Source of the DNA: CAYUVH01 sp964448135
GTDB lineage: Bacteria; Verrucomicrobiota; Verrucomicrobiia; Limisphaerales; UBA8199
Reading direction: 5' to 3'
DNA: 43,553 bases
Assembly: GCA_964448135.1 (NCBI GenBank)
Contig: CAYUVH010000066.1
Span: 1 to 43,553 of the forward strand
The position numbers were made by a program, and so were the translations under genes. This document shows, in pieces, positions 23,367 to 31,622 of the stretch; position 1 is the stretch's first letter; each line of letters starts with the position of its first letter. The notes under the pieces are model-generated. The model did not search any database. It was given only the letters and a program-made list of their open reading frames with translations, and had not been told where the DNA came from.

Positions 23367-23828
23367 ATGCCGATGCAACCAACCCGAATCCTACCCGACC
23401 TGCAATGCTCGCTGTTGTGCGAGGAAATCCGCCAGGAGGCCAACACCAACTTTTTCCTGATTGGCGTCATCAATTTCATCCGCATACCGAAGCTGCCGGT
23501 GGTGGCGTTCAAGCTGAGCATCTTCAACCGCTGGACGGCCGGCATCGGGCAGTTCACCGAGCAGGTGCGCCTGCTCGCTCCCGACGAGACGCTGATCCGC
23601 AAGGGCGAGGTCAAATTTGAGCTGCGGGACGCGGGGTTGCACGCGACGAACGTGACGGTGTTGCCGCAGGTCGAGTTCAAGATGGCGGGCACGTACTACG
23701 TCGAGGTCATGGTGGACGATGTGATGAAGCTGCGTTACCCGGTGCCGGTAATCGTGCAGCCGCCGCAGAATGCGCCGGCCGCGCCGCCCGCCGGCGCCCC
23801 GCCGGCGTCGCCATCCCCCACGGCATGA
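23367..23828 (+). CDS. Conserved hypothetical protein, DUF6941-like
   Basis: 153 aa. The sequence LQCSLLCEEIRQEANTNFFLIGVINFIRIPKLPVV followed by an alternating beta pattern (FKLSIFNRWTAGIGQF, RLLAPDETLIRKGEVKFEL, GTYYVEVMVDDVMKLRYPVPV) resembles DUF6941-type proteins of unknown function; this assignment is from memory of the pattern. There is no signal peptide or membrane segment. The last ~20 residues are Pro/Ala-rich. It starts 29 bp after folD and the next gene begins 4 bp after its stop, so it is part of the same run of genes. Confidence 0.65.
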   Translation: MPMQPTRILPDLQCSLLCEEIRQEANTNFFLIGVINFIRIPKLPVVAFKLSIFNRWTAGIGQFTEQVRLLAPDETLIRKGEVKFELRDAGLHATNVTVLPQVEFKMAGTYYVEVMVDDVMKLRYPVPVIVQPPQNAPAAPPAGAPPASPSPTA

Positions 23829-23832
23829 GGTT

Positions 23833-24711
23833 ATGCCGGGCGCGATTGCGTGGCAGCCGCTGACCCCGCGAGGCGTCGCGGCGTTCGCCCGCGCCACAGT
23901 GGGCCGCCTGCTGATCGTCCAGTTCATCTTCACGATCCCGGCAGTGGTCGCCGTTGTATTGGTCGTTTCCCACGCGTGGTTCCCCAGCATCACCGAAGCG
24001 ATCCGGGCCTTGCCCGCGGGCAGTGAAATCCGCGGTGGCCGGCTGGATTGGCGCGGGGAAAATCCAGCGCGCTTGTCCGAGGGGAATTTTCTTTCGCTGA
24101 TCGTGGATCTCGAGCATGCCGGCGCGGCGCGCAATTCGGCTTCGCATATTCAGATCGAGTTTGGCCGGCAGAATGTCCGCGTGTTTTCGCTCCTGGGCTT
24201 CACGGATTTTCCCTATCCACAGGGCTGGATTGTCAGCTTTCAGAAAGCGGATTTGGAACCGTGGTGGGGCTCGCGACAACCTTCAATACTGGCCATCACC
24301 GTGCTCGTGGTGATCGTGGGTTTGATGTTGAGTTGGGCGGTGCTGGCGACGATTTACACCCTGCCGGCGTGGCTGGGAGGATTGTACGGCAATCGGGACC
24401 TGACTTTTTTGGGAAGCTGGCGGCTGGCGGGCGCGGCGGTGTTGCCCGGGTCCTTGTTCATGACGACGGCGGTGTTTGCCTATGGCTGCGGCGGGTTCGA
24501 CGTGTTGAGGCTCGCTATGGCGGGGGTGATTCACATCCTGATCGGCTGGACGTATGTGATTCTCGCGATCATGCGCCTGCCGGCGGCGCCGGAGGTGGTC
24601 GCCGCGCCGAAGGAAAATCCTTTCGTGCCCGCGCCAGAGAAGGCCGGCAAGCCGAACGATAATCCTTTCGGTGCGCCGCCAGAAAGCAAAGCGCCGGATA
24701 AGGCGCCCTGA
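23833..24711 (+). CDS. Multi-pass membrane protein, hypothetical
   Basis: 292 aa from the ATG at 23833 (a start 63 bp upstream would add an Arg/Pro-rich out-of-family extension overlapping the previous gene). Hydrophobic helices: LLIVQFIFTIPAVVAVVLVV (~25-45), SILAITVLVVIVGLMLSW, an adjacent LATIYTLPAWLGGLYG, AAVLPGSLFMTTAVFAYGCG and MAGVIHILIGWTYVILAIM. Between the first two lies a ~100-residue soluble loop. The order resembles YIP1/DUF1189-like membrane proteins but I cannot assign it. The C-terminus carries two ENPF/DNPFG-type motifs in a Pro/Lys-rich tail. Confidence 0.7.
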   Translation: MPGAIAWQPLTPRGVAAFARATVGRLLIVQFIFTIPAVVAVVLVVSHAWFPSITEAIRALPAGSEIRGGRLDWRGENPARLSEGNFLSLIVDLEHAGAARNSASHIQIEFGRQNVRVFSLLGFTDFPYPQGWIVSFQKADLEPWWGSRQPSILAITVLVVIVGLMLSWAVLATIYTLPAWLGGLYGNRDLTFLGSWRLAGAAVLPGSLFMTTAVFAYGCGGFDVLRLAMAGVIHILIGWTYVILAIMRLPAAPEVVAAPKENPFVPAPEKAGKPNDNPFGAPPESKAPDKAP

Positions 24712-24750
24712 GTGGAAATAAATCTAGCGGCGGCAGGAAATTGTCATTCT

Positions 24751-24838
24751 CCGTAGCAGCCGAGGTGACGAGGCTCCATATTTCCGGAAGCCAGCGCGTA
24801 TTCGATTGCATGAAGCCTCGTGACCTTGGCTGCTCCAG
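24751..24838. repeat. Inverted-repeat element E, copy 1
   Basis: The arms GTAGCAGCCGAGGTGACGAG (24754-24773) and CTCGTGACCTTGGCTGC (24815-24831) pair with few mismatches around a loop that contains GGAAGCCAGCGCG. The same element recurs at 25864-25951 in the same direction. The two copies flank the epimerase gene. Confidence 0.8.
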
Positions 24839-24885
24839 GGAAGTGGCCTTGCCGCTCGCTGGTGTCCATCACTATCCTCCTTCTC

Positions 24886-25869
24886 GTGAAAATCCTTTTC
24901 ATCGGCGGGACGGGAAATATTTCGACGGATTGCGCGGCGAAGTTGCATGCGCAGGGGCACGAGATCGCGGTGGTGAGCCGCGGGCGCAGTGCGGTGCCGG
25001 CGGAGTACCAGGTAATCGTGGCGGATCGCAAGGATCCGGCGGCGTTTCGCGCGGCGCTGGGCAGTTACCAGCCGGACGTGGTGATCAATTTCCTGGGATT
25101 CGAAGTGCCGGAGGTGCAGGCAGATTACGAACTGTTCAAGGGAGTGGCGCGGCAATATATCTTCATCAGCTCGGCCACCGTTTATTCCCGGCCCGCCGCG
25201 AAATTGCCTTTCACGGAGGAATCGCCGCTCGGAAACGCATATTGGGATTACGCTCAAAAGAAACTCGCCTGCGAGGAATGGCTGCGCGAAAAGTGGGCGG
25301 CGGACAAATTTCCGGTGACCATTGTCCGTCCGTCGCACACTTACTCGAAACGCTGGGTACCGAACCCGGTTTCGAGCGGGAGCTTCACTTACGCGACACG
25401 GCTGGCGCAAGGAAAGCCGGTGATTGTGCCCGGCAACGGGGAAACCCTTTGGACGCTTACGGCCACCAGTGATTTTGCCGTAGCGCTCTCCGGACTGGTG
25501 GGGAACGCAAAGAGCCTGGGCGAGGCGTTTCACATCACGAGTGACGAGGCGCTGACGTGGAAGCAGATCGCTTTGGAAATCGCCGCGGCCGTGGGCGCGA
25601 AATCGCCGCAAATTGTGCCCGTGCCCGTGGAAGCGATTTGCCGGGTCGCGCCGCAGATGACCGGCGGCTTGAAAGGCGACAAGGCGCACCCGGGTGTGTT
25701 CGACAATTCCAAGATCAAGCGGTTCGTGCCGGAGTTTGTGTGCCAGAAGCCGTTCCGCGCAGGCGTGCGGGAGTCGGTGGAGTGGTTGCGCGCGCATCCG
25801 GCGGAACAGAATCTGAAGCCCGAGCTCGATGCGCTGATCGAGAAAGCGATCGCGGCAGCGCAGCCGTAG
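24886..25869 (+). CDS. NAD-dependent epimerase/dehydratase (extended SDR)
   Basis: 327 aa from the GTG at 24886, where the fold begins (KILFIGGTGNISTDCAAKL). An earlier in-frame GTG lies inside repeat E and was rejected. Seen: the Rossmann GGTGNIS motif, FISSATVYS with a catalytic Ser/Thr, and a YAQKK (Tyr-xxx-Lys) pair, then IVRPSHTYS and a C-terminal substrate part. Enzymes of this group convert nucleotide sugars or related substrates; the closest-looking set is the CSP41/isoflavone reductase-like NAD-dependent epimerases. The substrate is not known. The stop codon TAG lies in the first bases of repeat E copy 2, so the gene is bracketed by two copies of the repeat. Confidence 0.82.
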   Translation: MKILFIGGTGNISTDCAAKLHAQGHEIAVVSRGRSAVPAEYQVIVADRKDPAAFRAALGSYQPDVVINFLGFEVPEVQADYELFKGVARQYIFISSATVYSRPAAKLPFTEESPLGNAYWDYAQKKLACEEWLREKWAADKFPVTIVRPSHTYSKRWVPNPVSSGSFTYATRLAQGKPVIVPGNGETLWTLTATSDFAVALSGLVGNAKSLGEAFHITSDEALTWKQIALEIAAAVGAKSPQIVPVPVEAICRVAPQMTGGLKGDKAHPGVFDNSKIKRFVPEFVCQKPFRAGVRESVEWLRAHPAEQNLKPELDALIEKAIAAAQP

Positions 25870-25951
25870 CAGTCGAGGTAACGAGGCTCCATTTACTCGA
25901 AAGCCTGCTCGCGTCCGGAAAGAGTGAGCCTCGTTACATCGGCTGCCACCA
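25864..25951. repeat. Inverted-repeat element E, copy 2
   Basis: CCGTAGCAGTCGAGGTAACG (from 25864) and CTCGTTACATCGGCTGCC (near 25931) form arms as in copy 1. The TAG of CCGTAG is the stop codon of the epimerase. The rest of the gap to 26174 holds TCCTTGGT/TCTTGG short tandem repeats (about 26067-26110) and no gene. Confidence 0.78.
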
Positions 25952-26174
25952 AATTAAAGGCGTGCCGGAATCGGCCGCTTGCCGCACAGAACATTGGAAT
26001 TTGGAGCTTCCCTGATACTTGAAGTTTGGAATTTGAAGTTTATGCACCCCGAAAGCTTTCGGGGCTGGTCCTTGGTTCTTGGTCCTTGGTCCTTGGCTCT
26101 TGGAGCTTCGCGCTTGGCGCTTTCCAGTAATTCTCCCGGCTTTACGCGGCCACCCCATCCCCTAAAATGACCCC

Positions 26175-27293
26175 GTGGTGAACCTCGAAGCGAGCCAACT
26201 CTTCAGCCAACTCAACCCCGCCGATCTCGCGGCCGTGAAGGGCATTGCCCAGGAAAGGCGATTTGCCGCCGGGCAGGAAGTCTTTCACGAAGGCGATCAA
26301 GGGGATGGCTTGTTCGTGCTGAAGTCAGGGCGGATCGAAATTTCGGCCCGGCTGGGGCAGGACGGCGCGCGGCGGGCATTTTCGCAGATAGGCGCCGGGG
26401 ACATGCTCGGGGAAATGGCGGTGATCGAAGACAAGCCGCGCTCCGCCTCGGCCATCGCGGTCCAGGACACGGAAGTCTACTTCTTCCCGCGCGCGGAAAT
26501 GCGCGCGCTGGTCGAGAAATCACCCGGGCTGGCCCTGACTTTTCTGCGGGCCATCAGCCAGCGGCTGCGCGATTTCAACCGGCAATACGTGAACGAAGTT
26601 TTGCAGGCCGAGCGATTGTCGGTGATCGGGCGATTTGCGCGCTCGATCGTACATGACCTCAAGAACCCGCTGAACATCATCGGGCTCACCGCCGAAATCA
26701 CGGGCATGCCCAATGCCGACGCTTCCGCGCGCGCGCAGGGTTCCACGCGTATCCGCCGGCAGGTGGACCGCATCAGCGAAATGATCGGCGAGATCCTGGA
26801 ATTCACTGAAGGGACGCCGACGAATTTCATTCTGGCGCCGACCAATTACGCGGAATTCGTGCAGCCCTTGTTTGATGAATTGAAGGCGGAAGTCGCGCTC
26901 AAGTCCGCCGCGCTCGAATTGCACACCCCGCCGCCGACGGTCGAAGTGCCGATGAATCCAAAGCGGCTGCGACGCGTATTCTGGAACCTGGTTCACAATG
27001 CCACGGATGCCATGCCGCAGGGCGGTCGCATCCTGATTCGTTTTGAGGTGCGTCCGCACGAGGTTGTGACCGAAGTCGAAGACAGCGGCCCGGGACTGCC
27101 GCCGGAAATGGCGGGACGGTTGTTCGAAGCGTTCGCCACGCACGGCAAGGCGCACGGGACCGGGCTCGGGCTTTCGATCTGCAAGCGCATCATGGAGGAC
27201 CACCAGGGGTGGATCAACGCCCGCAACGAAAAGGGCCGCGGCGCGGTGTTCGCCTTCGGGCTACCGCAGCGCCGGAGAGAAGCGCAGGGCTGA
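26175..27293 (+). CDS. Cytoplasmic histidine kinase with N-terminal cyclic-nucleotide-binding domain
   Basis: 372 aa from the GTG at 26175 (a second GTG at 26178 would also do). Residues ~8-125 are a CAP/cNMP-binding domain (FSQLNPADL, GQEVFHEGDQGDGLFVLKSG, GEMAVIEDKPRSASAIA). The second half is a HisKA/HATPase kinase with H160 in IVHDLKNPLNII, the N box NLVHNATDAMP, the G boxes EDSGPGLPP and GTGLGLSICKRIM. There are no membrane segments, so it is soluble. No response regulator gene is adjacent, so the partner must lie elsewhere. It probably couples a cyclic nucleotide, or a redox-like signal if the pocket has lost nucleotide binding, to phosphotransfer. mutL begins 28 bp downstream. Confidence 0.9.
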   Translation: MVNLEASQLFSQLNPADLAAVKGIAQERRFAAGQEVFHEGDQGDGLFVLKSGRIEISARLGQDGARRAFSQIGAGDMLGEMAVIEDKPRSASAIAVQDTEVYFFPRAEMRALVEKSPGLALTFLRAISQRLRDFNRQYVNEVLQAERLSVIGRFARSIVHDLKNPLNIIGLTAEITGMPNADASARAQGSTRIRRQVDRISEMIGEILEFTEGTPTNFILAPTNYAEFVQPLFDELKAEVALKSAALELHTPPPTVEVPMNPKRLRRVFWNLVHNATDAMPQGGRILIRFEVRPHEVVTEVEDSGPGLPPEMAGRLFEAFATHGKAHGTGLGLSICKRIMEDHQGWINARNEKGRGAVFAFGLPQRRREAQG

Positions 27294-27321
27294 AAACGTC
27301 CAGCTGCCGCGCGCTCCGGCC

Positions 27322-29316
27322 ATGAATCGCATCCGCCTGCTGCCTGAGAACGTGGCGAACCAGATCGCCGCGGGCGAGGTGGTCGAGCGCCCGGCGAGCG
27401 TCGTCAAGGAACTGGTCGAAAATTCCCTCGACGCCGAAGCCACGCGCGTGACCGTCGAAATCCAGGCGGGTGGCCGCAGCCTGATACGCGTGACCGATGA
27501 TGGAGTGGGCATGAGCCGGGACGACGCCCTGCTCTGCCTCGAACGCCACGCCACCAGCAAAATCCGGAGAGCGGAGGATTTGTCGGCGGTGACGACGATG
27601 GGTTTTCGCGGGGAAGCCGTGCCGAGCATCGCGAGTGTGAGCCGGTTTTCCCTGACGACGCGCGAGCGGGATTCCGAGTCGCCCGAGGGGACGCAGATCA
27701 TCATCAGCGGCGGAAAGATCCAGGAGGTAAAGGCGGCCGGCAGCGCAACGGGCACGATCATCGAAGTACGGCAGCTCTTTTTCAACCTGCCGGCGCGCCG
27801 CAAGTTTTTGCGCACCGAGGAAACCGAGGCCGCACACATCCAGCATTATCTCACGCTTGCCGCGCTCGCCTATCCGGCGACAGCGTTCACTTTCCACAAG
27901 GATGGCCGGATGGCCTGGCAACTGCCGTCGGTGAGAAGCGGAGAGGATGTGGCCGCGCGATTGGGTGCATTGCGCGAGCGCATGCGCGCGCTTTATGGCG
28001 GCGAATCGTCGTTGCTCGCGGTGGATTTCTCCGCGCCCCTGCCGGGCGCCGTGGAGGAGGAGGAAACGATTGATTTCGAATCGGCGTCGCCGACACCGCC
28101 GTCCCCGGCGGACATTCCACCCGCGCCGATGTTTCGCGTTTGGGGATTTATTGGTGCGCCCGGCGTCTCGCGCTCCTCGCGGCAGGATCAGCACGTCTTT
28201 GTGAACCGGCGGCCGGTGGAAAATCGCGGGATCAACTTCGCGCTGACGGAAGGGTATCACACGTCGCTGATGAAAGGCCGCTACCCGGTCGCCTGCCTGT
28301 TTCTCGAACTCGATCCGGCCGCAGTGGATGTGAACATCCATCCCGCCAAGCGCGAGGTGAAGTTTCACAAGGAAGCCGATATCCGGCGATTGGTGGCGCA
28401 GGCCGTGCGGCAGACATTATTGAAGTTTCACGGCACAACGGCGGAAATGCAGCCGAAAGCGGTCAGCCGACCGCAAACGCCTGCGCCCCGCCAGACTGAA
28501 TTGTCCGCTCCTGGCATTCCTGCTGTCCAAACGCGGCAGGAACCGACGGCAACGGCTGCACCTCCGATCGCTGCTCCAAAAGCGCAGCCGCCATTCACGC
28601 CTCCGGCTTCAGCCCCGTTGCGACCAGCAGCTCCGCCCGTTTCGAATGAACCGTCTCCGGCGCGGCAATCCGAGTTGATTGCGCATCCCGCGGCAGCGCC
28701 GACAACCTCCAACACGAACGCACCACTGCTCAGCGTGCCGTTGCGACTCGTCGGCGTGATCGGAAAACTCTACGTCGTGCTGGAATCCGATCGCGGCCTT
28801 GTCCTCATGGACCAGCACGCCGCGCACGAACGCATCCTCTTCGAGCGGATGCTCAACCAGCTCGAGAAACCGGGCCAGGCGCCGTCGCAAAGATTGTTAC
28901 TTCCGGCGACCGTGGAACTCTCCGTGCGCGACGCGACATTCTTGCGCGATCAACTTGCCGGTTTGACGCGTCTCGGAGTCGGGCTCAGTGAATTCGGCGA
29001 GCGGACTTTTCTCCTCGATGCCCTGCCGCCTTATGTGAAAGCGCCGGATCCGCGCCGCTTTGTTTTGGAGTTGGTGGACGAACTAAAATCCGTGGGCAAG
29101 GAGATCAACACGATACGGCTGGGCGAACATGTCGTCGCGAAGACCGTATGCCGTCACGCGGTGAAGGCAAACGATCCGCTTGGAGGCCGCGAATTGGAGA
29201 ATCTCGTGGAGGACTTGCGCCGTTGCGCGATGCCCTACACCTGCCCGCACGGCCGCCCCACGCTCATCGAAATGAGCATGCGCGAGCTGGAGAAGAAATT
29301 CGGGCGGATACAGTAG
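27322..29316 (+). CDS. mutL: DNA mismatch repair protein MutL
   Basis: 664 aa. The N-terminal GHKL ATPase is complete: IAAGEVVERPASVVKELVEN-type motif, DDGVGM, the ATP lid ATSKI and GFRGEAVPSIASV. The transducer domain ends near VDVNIHPAKREVKFH. A ~130-residue Pro/Ala linker (370-475) joins the C-terminal domain, which has DQHAAHERILFE (497-508), the metal-binding endonuclease motif DQHA(x)2E(x)4E, together with VCRHAVKAND and CPHGRPT. So this is a nicking MutL of the type in organisms without MutH. It acts with MutS in mismatch repair. Convergent with tig; the two share the hairpin at 29380-29407. Confidence 0.97.
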   Translation: MNRIRLLPENVANQIAAGEVVERPASVVKELVENSLDAEATRVTVEIQAGGRSLIRVTDDGVGMSRDDALLCLERHATSKIRRAEDLSAVTTMGFRGEAVPSIASVSRFSLTTRERDSESPEGTQIIISGGKIQEVKAAGSATGTIIEVRQLFFNLPARRKFLRTEETEAAHIQHYLTLAALAYPATAFTFHKDGRMAWQLPSVRSGEDVAARLGALRERMRALYGGESSLLAVDFSAPLPGAVEEEETIDFESASPTPPSPADIPPAPMFRVWGFIGAPGVSRSSRQDQHVFVNRRPVENRGINFALTEGYHTSLMKGRYPVACLFLELDPAAVDVNIHPAKREVKFHKEADIRRLVAQAVRQTLLKFHGTTAEMQPKAVSRPQTPAPRQTELSAPGIPAVQTRQEPTATAAPPIAAPKAQPPFTPPASAPLRPAAPPVSNEPSPARQSELIAHPAAAPTTSNTNAPLLSVPLRLVGVIGKLYVVLESDRGLVLMDQHAAHERILFERMLNQLEKPGQAPSQRLLLPATVELSVRDATFLRDQLAGLTRLGVGLSEFGERTFLLDALPPYVKAPDPRRFVLELVDELKSVGKEINTIRLGEHVVAKTVCRHAVKANDPLGGRELENLVEDLRRCAMPYTCPHGRPTLIEMSMRELEKKFGRIQ

Positions 29317-29379
29317 GGCACCGCATTCAAGACCGGGAATCTAAACCACAGAGACCCGGAGCCACAGAGTAAAACAAAA

Positions 29380-29407
29380 AGGCACAGAGGTTTCTCCTCT
29401 GTGCCTC
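29380..29407. terminator. Likely bidirectional terminator hairpin between mutL and tig
   Basis: AAAGGCACAGAGG and CCTCTGTGCCT form a 10-bp stem around TTTCT. A-rich sequence (AAAACAAAAA) lies on the left and T-rich sequence (TTAATTTCTT) further right, so it could work for either gene. It resembles the widespread CACAGAG intergenic repeat, also seen nearby as CCACAGAG at 29346-29369. Confidence 0.6.
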
Positions 29408-29434
29408 TATGCTTAATTTCTTATCGGAGGGCCC

Positions 29435-30754
29435 TTACGGCTTTTCCGGCGCCGGCGCGACTTCCTCGATCTTGGCGTTCTGCTCGATAAGTTCCAGGAC
29501 CTTCTCGTTCATGAGCTGGTCGTAAACTTCGATCAGGCCGTTGCGCTTCTGGAGGTCCTTGGCAAATTTATCCGGCGGCATCTGATACATGCCCGCCATG
29601 GAGACGATTCGCCGCGAGATTTCCTCGTTGGTGACGCCGATTTTTTCCTGTTCCGCAATCTTCTGCAGGAGGAAGGCGACCTTCACGCGCTCGCGCGCGC
29701 CCTGCGCCGCGGCGGTGTAAATCTGGTCCTTTTCCTTTTCGATGATATCGCGGGAAATGCCACGCTTGGCGTTTTCGTTCACGATGTCATACACGACGTT
29801 CTTCGTCTCGCGGGCGACGGCCGATTCCGGCAGTTCAAATTGCACGCGATCGAGCAGCCCGCGAATGAGCTGGTTGCGCACACTGCGTTCCTGGGAGAAT
29901 TTTAGTTCGTTCTCCAGGTCGCGCCGCACGCCTTCCTTCAGCTTTTCCAGGTTCTCCGCGCCGTAGGCCTTGGCTAGTTCCTCGTCCACCGGCGGCAGCA
30001 CTTTTTCACGGACCTCGACAATTTCGACTTCATATACGCCGCGCTTGCCCGCGAGGGGCGCGGTGGGGAACCCGGCGGGGAAATCCACGTTCACCGTGCG
30101 CTTCTCGCCGGTTTTCGCGCCCAGGAGCTGTTCAGAAAAGCCCGGCAAGAAGCCCTGCGAGGGCACGTCCACCCAGAAAGCTTTTTGCTCGGCCAGGCTG
30201 GGAGCGTCGGGCGCCACTTCGGCGATCGGCTTGCCTTCGCACGTGCCCTGATAATTGATCACGGCGATGTCGCCGTTTTGCACCGGCCGTTCGACCTTGT
30301 CGAATTTGGCCCGCTGCTGCCGGAGCGCGTCCAAAGCGCGTTCCACGTCGGCATCCGTCACCGTGCGCGCCTCGCGCTTGGCGGGAAGTCCCTTGTATTC
30401 GGGAAGTTGGAATTCGGGCTCGGTCTCGACGGTGGCGGCGTATTGCAGCGCCTGGCCGCGGCCGAACTGGATTTCCTCGATGTCCGGGTTGCCCAGCACA
30501 TCGATCTTCTTTTCCTCGACCGCCTTCTTGTAGGAATCGGAGATCAACTTGCGCTTAACCTCCTGCTCGATGTCCTTTTCGTATTTGCGAACCACCATGT
30601 CCACCGGCGCCTTGCCGGGGCGGAAGCCGGGGAAGGCGGCTTCGCGCTGAAATCCCTTGGTGACTTCCTTGAAAGCTTCATCCACCTGGGGCGCGTCCAC
30701 TTCGATGCGCACGAGTTTTTTGCAGGGGGCCAGATTTTCTACCGTTACATTCAC
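29435..30754 (-). CDS. tig: Trigger factor (ribosome-associated chaperone)
   Basis: 439 aa. Binds the ribosome near the exit tunnel and shields nascent chains. Seen: the ribosome-binding domain (~1-130) with the signature GFRPGKAP, the FKBP-like PPIase domain (~155-245: NGDIAVINYQGT, FLPGFSEQLLGAKTGEKRTV, YEVEIVEVREK) and the long helical C-terminal arms (~250-430) ending in a Pro/Lys-rich tail. Length is normal. It is a single gene reading leftward, with no clpP next to it in view; the upstream 714 bp hold no protein gene. Confidence 0.95.
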   Translation of the reverse strand: MNVTVENLAPCKKLVRIEVDAPQVDEAFKEVTKGFQREAAFPGFRPGKAPVDMVVRKYEKDIEQEVKRKLISDSYKKAVEEKKIDVLGNPDIEEIQFGRGQALQYAATVETEPEFQLPEYKGLPAKREARTVTDADVERALDALRQQRAKFDKVERPVQNGDIAVINYQGTCEGKPIAEVAPDAPSLAEQKAFWVDVPSQGFLPGFSEQLLGAKTGEKRTVNVDFPAGFPTAPLAGKRGVYEVEIVEVREKVLPPVDEELAKAYGAENLEKLKEGVRRDLENELKFSQERSVRNQLIRGLLDRVQFELPESAVARETKNVVYDIVNENAKRGISRDIIEKEKDQIYTAAAQGARERVKVAFLLQKIAEQEKIGVTNEEISRRIVSMAGMYQMPPDKFAKDLQKRNGLIEVYDQLMNEKVLELIEQNAKIEEVAPAPEKP

Positions 30755-30967
30755 AGAATTCCTGTTCGTTTTGCGTGTCCGATTGGGCCGCGCCCAATGC
30801 CAAATGGCGTTAAATCAACAGCCGGGAAGTTTAGCATTGCGGGTGGGCCGGGACAATCCAATTCCGCGGGCCGAATGTCCCAATTCGCGACAGCGCCAGC
30901 GGTCGGGCGGACAGTGGTTTGGGGTCCGACTCGTGAGCTTTGGTTGCGGGTGAAGGCATCGGGCAGG

Positions 30968-31000
30968 AAAAAGGCGGCTCAGTGTCCCCACTGAGCCGCC
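30968..31000 (-). terminator. Strong intrinsic terminator, leftward
   Basis: A 12-bp perfect stem, GGCGGCTCAGTG / CACTGAGCCGCC (30973-30984 and 30989-31000), with a TCCC loop is followed on the minus strand by TTTTT (30968-30972). It is therefore oriented to end a transcript coming from the right. The nearest minus-strand protein gene upstream ends at 31623. Confidence 0.8.
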
Positions 31001-31250
31001 TCCAACCCAACTCCACTATGAAAGCCGGGCCTTACGGCCCATGCTCCACCCATGTAGTGCAGGCGACCAAGCCTGCAAGTGGAAGCAAGTGCAGGCGCCG
31101 TGCCAAGTGTTCCGCCGCCCTGGGCTTAAATTTCGGGGGCGCGGCTTCAGGGAGAAGATGTATTCCGATGCCCCTTTCGAACCGAGCCAGGCTGCGTTCG
31201 GAGGACCACGCCCTGATTTTGTAATGGTGTTAACAGTGTAACGCCGGACG
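31001..31250 (-). ncRNA. Candidate structured RNA or repeat element ending at the leftward terminator
   Basis: No coding frame in this stretch looks like protein. On the minus strand it carries several hairpins: GCCTGCA...TGCAGGC (around 31071-31098), GGGCCGTAAGGCCC (31033-31046), and then the terminator. It does not match the conserved parts of tmRNA, RNase P RNA or SRP RNA as I know them, and a 6S-like fold is not convincing. It may instead be one of this genome's dispersed repeats. The call rests on structure plus the terminator only. Confidence 0.35.
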
Positions 31251-31330
31251 TAACACGGAATGACCCTTATTCCACCCAATGTTTATGCGCCTTGTATACA
31301 GTGTATACAGTGTAACACGGATTTGGATAT
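31245..31330. repeat. GTGTAAC / GTGTATAC repeat element resembling the one at 19922-20024
   Basis: It contains GTGTAACG, CGTAACACGG, two TGTATACAG units in tandem at about 31294-31310, then GTGTAACACGG. CAATGTTTATGCG (31277-31289) is identical to 19992-20004 and is followed by TTGTA in both places. No gene. Confidence 0.6.
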
Positions 31331-31468
31331 ATAGCCCCCCACGCTCAGGGTAAACTCATCTAAACTCACGGTGACGGGTTTCCGGCCTGGCTTGATCCGT
31401 TTGCCCTGGAGTGGGGAACCGGCGAGCTTGACGCGACTGGACCTCGACTCTAGCCTATGAGATTGGCT

Positions 31469-31544
31469 GGTGGCCATAGCTCAATGGTAGAGCCCCAGAT
31501 TGTGGTTCTGGATGTTGCGGGTTCGAGTCCCGTTGGTCACCCCA
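31469..31544 (+). tRNA. tRNA-His (anticodon GTG), CCA encoded
   Basis: The acceptor stem GTGGCCA pairs with TGGTCAC; D arm GCTCAATGGTAGAGC; anticodon stem CCAGA/TCTGG with loop TTGTGGT, anticodon GTG; T arm GCGGGTTCGAGTCCCGT. G at 31469 is the extra G(-1) typical of tRNA-His, facing C73, and CCA follows at 31542-31544. Confidence 0.95.
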
Positions 31545-31622
31545 TTTTTAACCGGTCGGTCGCCCCCATTGATTCAGCCATGGCTGGCGCAATTTAGACC
31601 GGAGATGCCCTCCCCGACCCGG

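Noticed and set aside
26175..29316. Possible operon of the cNMP kinase and mutL as a functional pair
   Set aside because: Spacing (28 bp) is compatible with co-transcription, but nothing ties their functions; kept as neighbours only.
31001..31250. tmRNA, SRP RNA, RNase P RNA or 6S RNA
   Set aside because: None of the conserved segments that I know for these RNAs could be found; the structure-only call was kept at low confidence.
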